From Nitrospirota bacterium (GTDB lineage Bacteria > Nitrospirota > Thermodesulfovibrionia > UBA6902), in assembly GCA_016215115.1 (NCBI GenBank), contig JACRLN010000025.1:32494-96493 (forward strand): a DNA stretch of 64,000 nucleotides. The letters run 5' to 3'. Each line of letters opens with the position of its first letter. Position 1 is the stretch's first letter. This document shows, piece by piece, positions 27,363 through 35,135 of the stretch. The notes beneath the pieces were generated by a model. That model was not told the origin of the DNA and searched no databases. It saw only the letters and a program-made list of their open reading frames with translations. The translations under genes were made by a program, and so were the position numbers.

Positions 27363-28484
27363 ATGATTAACAAAAAAAACATAGAAAGATATATCAAAAG
27401 GCTTATTGGAAGCGACCTTATCCATGTCGACATAAAAAAGCTCGGCGAAGGTGTGCAGGGAGCCGGCTTCCTGATTGATATGCAAACAAAGAAGGGACCC
27501 AAATCCTACGTAATCAAAGGCCTTTTCCCCGAAGGGCTGGAGCATGATTATCCGTCAGACAGGGCAGGTGTATTCCTCCTTGATCTTGACGAGTTTAAAA
27601 ACCTGCCAAAGCATGTGAAGGCTGTTGATGTGCTGTCAGAAATGGAAGATGGTTCTATAAAATCCATCGGTGGCGGCAAAGAATATTACCTCCTGATGGA
27701 AAGGGCGGAGGGCCGACATTATTTTCATGATCTGTCAGCATTCGCTAAGAAAGAAAAACTTGATGATACGGACATTGCGAAAATAAGGGTAATGACATCC
27801 TATCTCGCAGAGATACATTCGGTTAAAAAGGAATCGAGGCATCTTTACTGGAGAAAGATCAGGGATACAATCGGACACGGTGAATGCCTGATGGGGGTGT
27901 TTGATACATATCCTGACGGGACGGTAAGTTATGAAGAAATGGCAGACATTGAAAAGAAGTGTGTGGACTGGCGGGCTAAATTAAGGCCAAGATTCAAAAG
28001 GCTTTGCCAGATACACGGAGATTTCCATCCGGGGAACATATGGTTCAAAAAAGTCAGAAGTCAGAAGTCAGAAGTCAGAAGCAAAAAAAACACAAAACAT
28101 CAAACTCTAAACTCTAAACTCGAAACTCCAATTGATTTTATTCTTCTCGATCGCAGCCGAGGGCCATGGGGTGATGCAGCAGATGATGTAACTGCATTGA
28201 CCATTAACTACATTTTTTTCTCGATTAATCATTTTGGAAAGGTTCAGGGCACTTACCTCGAAGCGCTGAAATTATTCTATAATGAGTATACAAAAAAAAC
28301 AGGAGATACCGGGCTTCTTGAAATTGTTGCGCCCTTTTATGCATTCAGAGGGGCTGTGGTAGCCAATCCGGTTTTTTATCCGGATGTCACACCGGAGAAC
28401 AGGAGAAAGATTTTCAATTTTGTGCATGGCGTATTAGATGATGAATTATTTAAAATTGAGAGAATAAACGAATATATAGAGTAG
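27363..28484 (+). CDS. Aminoglycoside-phosphotransferase-like kinase
   Basis: CQIHGDFHPGNIWF and ILLDRSRGPWGDAADDVTAL catalytic motifs. Confidence 0.85.
   Translation: MINKKNIERYIKRLIGSDLIHVDIKKLGEGVQGAGFLIDMQTKKGPKSYVIKGLFPEGLEHDYPSDRAGVFLLDLDEFKNLPKHVKAVDVLSEMEDGSIKSIGGGKEYYLLMERAEGRHYFHDLSAFAKKEKLDDTDIAKIRVMTSYLAEIHSVKKESRHLYWRKIRDTIGHGECLMGVFDTYPDGTVSYEEMADIEKKCVDWRAKLRPRFKRLCQIHGDFHPGNIWFKKVRSQKSEVRSKKNTKHQTLNSKLETPIDFILLDRSRGPWGDAADDVTALTINYIFFSINHFGKVQGTYLEALKLFYNEYTKKTGDTGLLEIVAPFYAFRGAVVANPVFYPDVTPENRRKIFNFVHGVLDDELFKIERINEYIE
28051..28130. repeat. In-frame (AGTCAGA)n plus (AAACTCT)n low-complexity insertion
   Basis: gtcagaagtcagaagtcagaagtcagaagc...caaactctaaactctaaactcgaaactcc encoding VRSQKSEVRSKKNTKHQTLNSKLET. 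Confidence 0.85.
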
Positions 28485-28492
28485 GGTATAGT

Positions 28493-28590
28493 AATCCCCC
28501 TCTTTAGCAAAGAGGGGTTAGGGGAGATTTTCTGAATAATTTGTTATCAAAATCCCCCCTGCCCCCCTTTTACAAAAGGGGGGGGGTAAT
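28493..28590. repeat. Dispersed CCCCTCTTT..AAAGAGGGG / CCCCCCTTTT..AAAAGGGGGG palindromic repeat
   Basis: Two adjacent inverted repeats; related to the insert at 10276-10375. Confidence 0.7.
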
Positions 28591-28619
28591 ATGACAGTTT
28601 CATTAGAACGGAGTCAGCT

Positions 28620-29423
28620 ATGGAAATTGCGCAACTTAGAAAAATCGGTAAACGGCTTAGGAAGGAGATGTTTCTTCATATGGAAGAATTGCGCAAGGCG
28701 GCGCCGCTCGGTAAAGGCGCAGGCGGCGATACTACCCATCCGATTGACAAAAAAGCTGAAGACATAGTTATTGAGGAAGCGGAGAAACTCAAATTACCGC
28801 TTACAATTGTTTCAGAAGAATGCGGGGTCAGGGATATTAGAGGCGGCGGGGTTAAACTTTTATTAGATCCGATTGACGGAAGCAGAAATGCATTGAGCGG
28901 GATCCCACTGTTTTCTACGTCAATAGCAATTGTTGACGGCGATACTATAGGGAATACTTCACTGGGTTACATAATTAACCTGATAAGCGGAGATGAATTC
29001 TGGGCCATTAAAGGCGGAGGAAGTTTTATGAACGGCACGACGGTAAAAACCCAGCGGGATAATGCCTTCAAGGTCCTTGCCTATGAAGCCCAGACACCGA
29101 AGGTTGATATACCGGTGATTATGCCGCTGATTTCCATGTTTTCCAGGGCCAGATGTTTTGGTTCAACTGCGCTCGATCTGGCATTTCTTGCACAGGGCGC
29201 TATTAGTTTATTTGTTGTGCCTTCCCACTCAAGAAGTTTTGATTTTGCAGCAGGATATCTTATAACAAAAGAAGCTGGTGGCATTGTTACTGACCTTAAT
29301 GGCGGGGAAATAGAAGATATCGGAATAAGCGTTAAAAAGACCACGTCTATACTTGCATCAGGGAACACAGAGCTTCATAAAAAGGCGTTAGAAGTTTTAT
29401 GCCACCGAAAAAGAAGAAACTGA
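28620..29423 (+). CDS. Inositol monophosphatase family protein
   Basis: EECG, LLLDPIDGSRNALSGIP, GSTALDLAFLAQG, FDFAAGYLITKEAGG. Confidence 0.92.
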   Translation: MEIAQLRKIGKRLRKEMFLHMEELRKAAPLGKGAGGDTTHPIDKKAEDIVIEEAEKLKLPLTIVSEECGVRDIRGGGVKLLLDPIDGSRNALSGIPLFSTSIAIVDGDTIGNTSLGYIINLISGDEFWAIKGGGSFMNGTTVKTQRDNAFKVLAYEAQTPKVDIPVIMPLISMFSRARCFGSTALDLAFLAQGAISLFVVPSHSRSFDFAAGYLITKEAGGIVTDLNGGEIEDIGISVKKTTSILASGNTELHKKALEVLCHRKRRN

Positions 29424-29557
29424 AAAAAAACCCCTGCCCTGATTGTAACTTCTGCCAGTGGTGCAGTGATGAACGATGTGCTATATGCCGGCATCCCTGT
29501 AAGAACCACAAAAGGAAAAAGAAAAAACCCCATAAACCGCTTTTTCTGCAGTATTAA
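29399..29557 (+). CDS. Cysteine-rich small protein (52 aa), overlapping the end of the previous CDS; not in the ORF track
   Basis: MPPKKKKLKKNPCPDCNFCQWCSDERCAICRHPCKNHKRKKKKPHKPLFLQY*; seven Cys, Lys-rich ends. Confidence 0.6.
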   Translation: MPPKKKKLKKNPCPDCNFCQWCSDERCAICRHPCKNHKRKKKKPHKPLFLQY

Positions 29558-29559
29558 AT

Positions 29560-29919
29560 TCACGGCATGCTTACTGCTATCTCGTAACTTCCCACGGATA
29601 CCTTACCAGCCATCCCCTTTTTCCAGAGCAGGTCCACGACTTTTGCTTTCGATGTTTTGGGAACCATTAAAATCAACTTGGCGCCAAGACCGGAAAGCGC
29701 CTTCCATTCATCCGCCTTTTCAGGAGTGATGCTTCCCTCAGTTTCAACTTCCATGAGTGCAAGAACCAGTCCGTGATTGCCAAGAATTAAGTCGGGATAA
29801 TGCCCCGTGTATTCGTTTTTCTTTTCCTCAATATTCACCTTGACATCATTATAATCCCTTGAAAGCCTGTCTTTAAGGAAGGATACCATCCAGTCATGAA
29901 TCAGTTTTTCGTTTTTCAT
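29560..29919 (-). CDS. Hypothetical protein, possible PD-(D/E)XK-like fold
   Basis: HYPDLILGNHGLVLALMEVETEG resembles a D-x(n)-ExE core; weak. Confidence 0.6.
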   Translation of the reverse strand: MKNEKLIHDWMVSFLKDRLSRDYNDVKVNIEEKKNEYTGHYPDLILGNHGLVLALMEVETEGSITPEKADEWKALSGLGAKLILMVPKTSKAKVVDLLWKKGMAGKVSVGSYEIAVSMP

Positions 29920-29979
29920 AAGATATTTATTTAACCACAGAGGGCACGGAGAAATAAATCTCTCTGTAGTTTCCCATAC

Positions 29980-30948
29980 CTATAAATTTATCTTGTAAGT
30001 CAAATTCAATATAAAATCAGGTGCGCCTGCGGCATTGATATCCTCTGTTAATGAAAGCTCAACGCTCTTTTTTCCTGTTTTGTATCTGCCGCCGATTGCA
30101 AGGAGATAAGCATCCCTGTCAACGGCTAATAAATCTGTTTCAGGGTATATAGGAGATTGGCCCTGTAGTTGGACGAGAAGGCTTAAACCTCCTCTCACAA
30201 CTGCCTCAACGCCTGCGCCTCCGTAAACAAAATTTTTCAGATTTAATTTCTCGTGTCCTCTAACATCGCCGGGGAATATAGCACCAAGGGTTACATATGT
30301 CATGATGGTGTCTGTAATTTTTTTATCGAGAAGAACGGATAACCCTGCATCTATATTACCGTTGCCATAACCTTTTTTGGCATTTCCAACCGGCAGTTCC
30401 ATATCTCCTTTTACGCTCAAATTAAATCCATCATAAGTCATGAAAAGCTTTTTAATAGCAAGCCTGATATCGCCCAACCTTGTTCCGCTTTTACCTTTTA
30501 TTATGAGATCGCCGTCCTTTCTGACCTCATAAAGAAATTCATTATTGGGCCGCTGGCTTCTTCCATAATCAGGAAAACCAAACGTGCTGTGATAGTCTTC
30601 GAGAAAACCATCCATAAATCCACCGCCAATAATAACCACCGGTATATCAATATCAAATTCAACAGTGTCTTTAATAATTCTTTTATATCTGAAATTCAGT
30701 TCTGTAATTTCCATGTCAAGATTAATAACCCAGTCGCCTGAAGTCTGCACAGTGTAGGTGCTTGAATGTGAAAGGCTGTATGCCATGGAACTTTCCATCC
30801 CTGCTTTTTCTATATAGGGCTGATCCGCGTGAAGAAATATTGGATAAAGGTTCTTTACCTGAAGAGGGCCTTCAAAAGGATATGCAGTTGACAGATGACT
30901 AACAAGAAAAAAGATAAAACAGGCAAAAGTCCGGCTAAAAGTTTTCAC
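29980..30948 (-). CDS. DUF3187-like outer membrane protein
   Basis: Signal peptide, PLQVKNLYPIFLH, beta-rich C-terminus. Confidence 0.75.
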   Translation of the reverse strand: MKTFSRTFACFIFFLVSHLSTAYPFEGPLQVKNLYPIFLHADQPYIEKAGMESSMAYSLSHSSTYTVQTSGDWVINLDMEITELNFRYKRIIKDTVEFDIDIPVVIIGGGFMDGFLEDYHSTFGFPDYGRSQRPNNEFLYEVRKDGDLIIKGKSGTRLGDIRLAIKKLFMTYDGFNLSVKGDMELPVGNAKKGYGNGNIDAGLSVLLDKKITDTIMTYVTLGAIFPGDVRGHEKLNLKNFVYGGAGVEAVVRGGLSLLVQLQGQSPIYPETDLLAVDRDAYLLAIGGRYKTGKKSVELSLTEDINAAGAPDFILNLTYKINL

Positions 30949-32282
30949 TATGTGCCTTTCCCCAATCTCTCCTTATTTTCCATTAAAGCCTGGATGGCTT
31001 TTAAACCATAAGGACTGCCTTTTTCTATGGCTGTAAGAACGGTTCCCCCGCCAGTGAAAAAATAGTATTTTGTACTGTCGAGAATAGAGAGATACAGGCC
31101 GGGACACAGGTTTTTAAATTCCTGAAGTGTATCACCACCGCCGTACATTTTTAATGCAGTCTTGTTTTTGTCTATTGCTTCATCCAGCGCTTTTGACCCT
31201 TCACAAAAGTGCGGTGTATACCCCATTACCGCGTTAACAAAGATGGTCTTTGCATCAATTAATACTTTTTCAACCTTCCCGTCTACAAGGGATTGCGGAT
31301 CAATGTCCAGCATGTACCCATAACTTTGATTTTTCCTGAAATCTTTGATTGATATAGTTCTGTACTTGCCTTCAATCTTCCCCTCCATTGTATCTGACTC
31401 AACGATATACGGAAGTTCAAGGATTTTCTTTTTCTTGTTATCTATACTGACAAGCTCTTTCGCTGCTTTAATGTCTTCTTCAGCAATTCCCTGAATGGAG
31501 ATGTCGTACTTGGCACAGAGATAGCCGTTATACAGAACTCCTCCAAGTATTATATGGTCTGCCTTTTCATAAATCGCATAAAGAGGGCCTATCTTAGTAT
31601 CGTATTTTGAACCTGCAACAACTGCAAGAAATGGTCTTTCGGGACTGATTACATTATTCAGGTTCGCTATCTCCTGCTGCATAAGAAAGCCCGCATACGA
31701 AGGGATGAACTTTGTGATATCGTATGTGGTTACGTGGGGCTGCCACGAACCAAAGGCATCATTCACATAAACATCAGCAAGATCAGAGAGCTGTACGGCA
31801 AAGTTGTCCCTGAAAAATCCTTCGCCTTCTTCGCCACGGAACCATCTGGTGTTGGGAAGATAGATACCGCCTATCTTCCTGTTTTTCAAATCTTCTAAAG
31901 CGCTGTACACATCATCACACAATCCTGCTATGCCAAGTTCCGGGTCAATTTCACATTGTGGAATATAAAAATTTGTATGAAGCTTGCGTTGCAAATATTC
32001 GACAATCGGCTCAACAGAGTCTTCTGGACTGCATTTTATTTTCCCTGTCTTCTTATCTTTGGGTCTGCCGATATGGGTCATAAGGATGGGACGTCCCCCA
32101 CGGTCCACAATATAATAAAGAGTACCCAAAGTCTTATCAATCCTGAAAGGGTCTTTTATTATGCCGTTTTTTACAACGTTATGATCAAACCTGACAAGAA
32201 CGACCTTGCCGTTAAGGTCAGCTTCCTGAATAAGCGGGAGTCTCTTATCAATTTTAGCTGTAAACATACGACATTTTAGCAA
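30948..32282 (-). CDS. pgk: Phosphoglycerate kinase
   Basis: KVVLVRFDHNVVKNG, MTHIGRPK, RPFLAVVAGSKYDTKIGPL, FFTGGGTVLTAIE. Confidence 0.92.
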   Translation of the reverse strand: MLKCRMFTAKIDKRLPLIQEADLNGKVVLVRFDHNVVKNGIIKDPFRIDKTLGTLYYIVDRGGRPILMTHIGRPKDKKTGKIKCSPEDSVEPIVEYLQRKLHTNFYIPQCEIDPELGIAGLCDDVYSALEDLKNRKIGGIYLPNTRWFRGEEGEGFFRDNFAVQLSDLADVYVNDAFGSWQPHVTTYDITKFIPSYAGFLMQQEIANLNNVISPERPFLAVVAGSKYDTKIGPLYAIYEKADHIILGGVLYNGYLCAKYDISIQGIAEEDIKAAKELVSIDNKKKKILELPYIVESDTMEGKIEGKYRTISIKDFRKNQSYGYMLDIDPQSLVDGKVEKVLIDAKTIFVNAVMGYTPHFCEGSKALDEAIDKNKTALKMYGGGDTLQEFKNLCPGLYLSILDSTKYYFFTGGGTVLTAIEKGSPYGLKAIQALMENKERLGKGT

Positions 32283-32386
32283 ATGAGAGAAATTTTAGGA
32301 AGAATTTTTTAAAAACTTTATTAAACGCAGAGAACACGGAGTTTCAATTAATAATGAATAATTGGTAATTAAGGAATTATTTATTG

Positions 32387-32582
32387 TTAAGGTTCTCATA
32401 ATAGTCTGTACATTAATATAAGCGTCATTCCCGCATGTCTTTAGCGGGAATCCACCCTTCGACAGGCTCAGGGTGAGAGTTGTCAAGGTGAGCTTGTCGA
32501 ACCATGGATGCCCGATAAAGGTCCTCGGGCATGACAGACAAAGGCAGACAGTTTGTAAATACTATTTTGAGACTATTAATAA
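32387..32582. mobile_element. MITE-like element, family 1
   Basis: GGTTCTCATAATAGTCTGTACATT...TGTAAATACTATTTTGAGACTATTAATAA. Confidence 0.75.
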
Positions 32583-32638
32583 TATATGCTGACCGTAATT
32601 TTCAAAAAACAATATTGGACTTTTTGTATAATTTATAT

Positions 32639-33154
32639 ATGCCAATTGTTATATGGATAACAGGCTTGCCGGGAAGCGGGAAGAGCACAGTTGCATCAGC
32701 AGTAAAAGAGATGATCCCTGATGCAGTAGTTCTCAGAATGGATGAATTACGCAAGATTGTCACGCCTGAGCCTACTTATTCAGACAGCGAAAGAGAATGT
32801 GTTTACAGGTCGCTTGTTTATACAGCAAAGATAATTAATCAACTCGGACATACTGTAATCATAGATGCAACAGGGAATAAAAAGTCATGGAGAGAACTTG
32901 CACGAAATATAATCCCTGATTTTCTCGAAATTTATCTGAAATGCCCTCTTGAGTTATGCATGGAACGTGAGAAAACAAGGATTAATACACATACGGCACC
33001 AAAAAATATATATGACAAAGGTAAGGCCGGCTGGCCTGTTCCGGGGATAAATATTCCCTATGAAGAGCCGGAAAAACCAGAGCTGATAATTGATACTGAA
33101 AAGGAGTCTGCGGAAGAGGCAGCTAAGAGGATTGTGCATTTGATTAATATGTAG
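32639..33154 (+). CDS. cysC: Adenylylsulfate kinase-like protein (start MPIVIW)
   Basis: IWITGLPGSGKSTVA, IIDATGN, KNIYDKGKAG. Confidence 0.88.
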   Translation: MPIVIWITGLPGSGKSTVASAVKEMIPDAVVLRMDELRKIVTPEPTYSDSERECVYRSLVYTAKIINQLGHTVIIDATGNKKSWRELARNIIPDFLEIYLKCPLELCMEREKTRINTHTAPKNIYDKGKAGWPVPGINIPYEEPEKPELIIDTEKESAEEAAKRIVHLINM

Positions 33155-33213
33155 GGGCGGGCCTCTGTGCCTGCCCAATACAAGGGCGACCACAGAGGGT
33201 CGCCCCTACAACA
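33151..33213. repeat. GTAGGGGCGGGCC...CGCCCCTAC dispersed repeat
   Basis: taggggcgggcctctgtgcctgcccaatacaagggcgaccacagagggtcgcccctac. Confidence 0.65.
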
Positions 33214-33232
33214 GATATTCGAGGGAGGACTT

Positions 33233-33652
33233 ATGAAATCTTACCGTAAAGAACTCTGGTTCAATATCCCGACACGTCGCGCCTTCATCAACATTACACC
33301 TCAGGTGGAAGAGTGCCTGATGGAGAGCGGTATCAAAGAAGGATTAGCGCTCGTTAACGCCATGCACATAACTGCTTCTGTTTTTATTAACGATGATGAA
33401 TCAGGACTTCATCTGGACTACGAAGCCTGGCTCGAAAAACTTGCACCGCATGAACCTGTTTCTCAATACCACCACAACAGAACTGGCGAAGACAATGGCG
33501 ATGCACACTTGAAAAGGCAAATTATGGGTCGGGAAGTTGTCGTTGCCGTGACTGCCGGTAAGCTGGACTTTGGCACGTGGGAGCAGATTTTTTATGGAGA
33601 GTTTGACGGAAGGCGGAGAAAAAAAGTACTGGTAAAAATTCTCGGAGATTGA
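33233..33652 (+). CDS. YjbQ/UPF0047 family protein
   Basis: [65 protein letters not shown]. Confidence 0.93.
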   Translation: MKSYRKELWFNIPTRRAFINITPQVEECLMESGIKEGLALVNAMHITASVFINDDESGLHLDYEAWLEKLAPHEPVSQYHHNRTGEDNGDAHLKRQIMGREVVVAVTAGKLDFGTWEQIFYGEFDGRRRKKVLVKILGD

Positions 33653-33655
33653 AAA

Positions 33656-33752
33656 AGAGGATGCTGACTTTTAGGGGACATGGATGAAGTTAAAAGGTCG
33701 GGCTTTTAGCGTAGGTGGGAAATAACCTTTTAAAATCGAGTCAGCATCCTCT
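33656..33752. repeat. 97-nt element bounded by 14-bp perfect inverted repeats
   Basis: AGAGGATGCTGACT ... AGTCAGCATCCTCT, with an inner AAAAGGT/ACCTTTT pair. Confidence 0.75.
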
Positions 33753-33981
33753 AACATAATTATTTATCGCACAATTCTTGTCTTGTCCACTTAATAATAT
33801 TAATTTAAATATTAGAGGGGCTAATGTTTTTAGGGAAAATTTTCAAACGACTTCCTATCTATATGTGATTACAAGTTAAAGACCATTTCATAGTATACCG
33901 ATAAGAAAAGGAGTACAAGGTGTTGGACCCGTTAGGGAAATGCAATATCTGTAACTCCGATAATTGATTAGGGTCTTGACA

Positions 33982-34009
33982 ATTATTAACTACTATGGTA
34001 GTTAATAAT
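33982..34009. promoter_or_regulatory. Candidate TrmB operator: perfect palindrome ATTATTAACTAC-TATG-GTAGTTAATAAT, preceded by TTGACA
   Basis: 12-bp perfect arms, 2 nt before the regulator start codon. Confidence 0.8.
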
Positions 34010-34011
34010 GC

Positions 34012-34812
34012 ATGCAAACCGCCATATTCAAATTAAAACAACTTGGTTTCTCGGAATATGAGGCAAAGGCATATACAGCGCTTGTAAATGAAAACCCTCT
34101 AACTGCTTATGAAATATCTAAAAATACTGGTATCCCTTCTTCAAAAATTTATGAAGTAATACGAAAGCTCGAATTCAGGCATATGATACAATCCGTTCAT
34201 GGTGAACGTTCAAAAATATTCATTCCTATATCTCCAGACGAATTTGTTCAGAATTTCAGATCTTCAATAGAGGATAACCTTCATGTAGTTAAAACCGAAT
34301 TAAAAAATTTTCGGGCAGGAATGAATACAGGTTATACATGGCACATAAAAGATTATGATACTCTCCTTACTAAGTCGAGAAGGATGATAGATACGGCCCG
34401 GGAAAGTATTCTGTTGCTGACCTGGCATGAAGAGATGAGCACATTATTGGATGATCTAAAAAAAGCAGAGCAGCGAAATGTAAAGATTGCAGTGATACAT
34501 TATGGTAAAACAGATTTTAGAATTTGTCAGCTCTTTATTCATCCCATAGAAGATACTATTTATGCAGAGAGAGGTGTCAGGGGCTTTACTATTGTATCTG
34601 ACTCTAAAGAGGCTATTAACGGTAAAATTGATGAAAAAAAGACAGAGGCTATATGGAGCATGAACATGGGTTTTGTTAATATGGCAGAGGACTATATAAG
34701 GCATGATATTTATCTGATGAAGATAATAAATAGATTTGATCCATTGTTACGGAAAAAGTTTGGAGATAGATACGAAAGGCTCAGAAATGTTTATAAGGAT
34801 GAAGCTTGGTAA
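34012..34812 (+). CDS. TrmB-family transcriptional regulator
   Basis: LGFSEYEAKAYTALVNENPLTAYEISKNTGIPSSKIYEVIRKLE wHTH; C-terminal PLD-like TrmB domain. Confidence 0.9.
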   Translation: MQTAIFKLKQLGFSEYEAKAYTALVNENPLTAYEISKNTGIPSSKIYEVIRKLEFRHMIQSVHGERSKIFIPISPDEFVQNFRSSIEDNLHVVKTELKNFRAGMNTGYTWHIKDYDTLLTKSRRMIDTARESILLLTWHEEMSTLLDDLKKAEQRNVKIAVIHYGKTDFRICQLFIHPIEDTIYAERGVRGFTIVSDSKEAINGKIDEKKTEAIWSMNMGFVNMAEDYIRHDIYLMKIINRFDPLLRKKFGDRYERLRNVYKDEAW

Positions 34813-34898
34813 TAACTACCATTTGCCATACTCATTCTGATTTCATCGTTCTTGACACCAGCTTCTAAATATTGTTAAATTTTTTCTTTTAACCGGAA

Positions 34899-35090
34899 TT
34901 AGTTTATAACCTCTGTTTGTCTGTCATTCCGGCAGTTCTTAAGCCGGAATCCACCCTTCGACAGGCTCAGGGTGACAATTGTCATGGTGATCCTTCGGCG
35001 TGAGCTCAGTCGAACGCTTGTCGAACCATGGATTCCCGTTTTCACGGGAATGACGAATCGGCAACTTATAAACAAACACTATTTAATAAG
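34899..35090. mobile_element. MITE-like element, family 2
   Basis: GTTTATAACCTCTGTTTGTCTGTCATTCCGG...CGGGAATGACGAATCGGCAACTTATAAACAAACACTATTTAATAA. Confidence 0.6.
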
Positions 35091-35135
35091 AATAACAAAT
35101 AATATATAATTATCCTTTCAGATTAAATATAAATT

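Noticed and set aside
28051-28130. CRISPR-like array from short AGTCAGA repeats
   Set aside because: 7-nt tandem units with no spacers; simple low-complexity repeat inside a CDS. No CRISPR array or cas gene seen in the window.
34012-34812. TrmB gene as archaeal contamination
   Set aside because: Flanking genes are clearly bacterial and contiguous, so a bacterial TrmB homolog is more likely.
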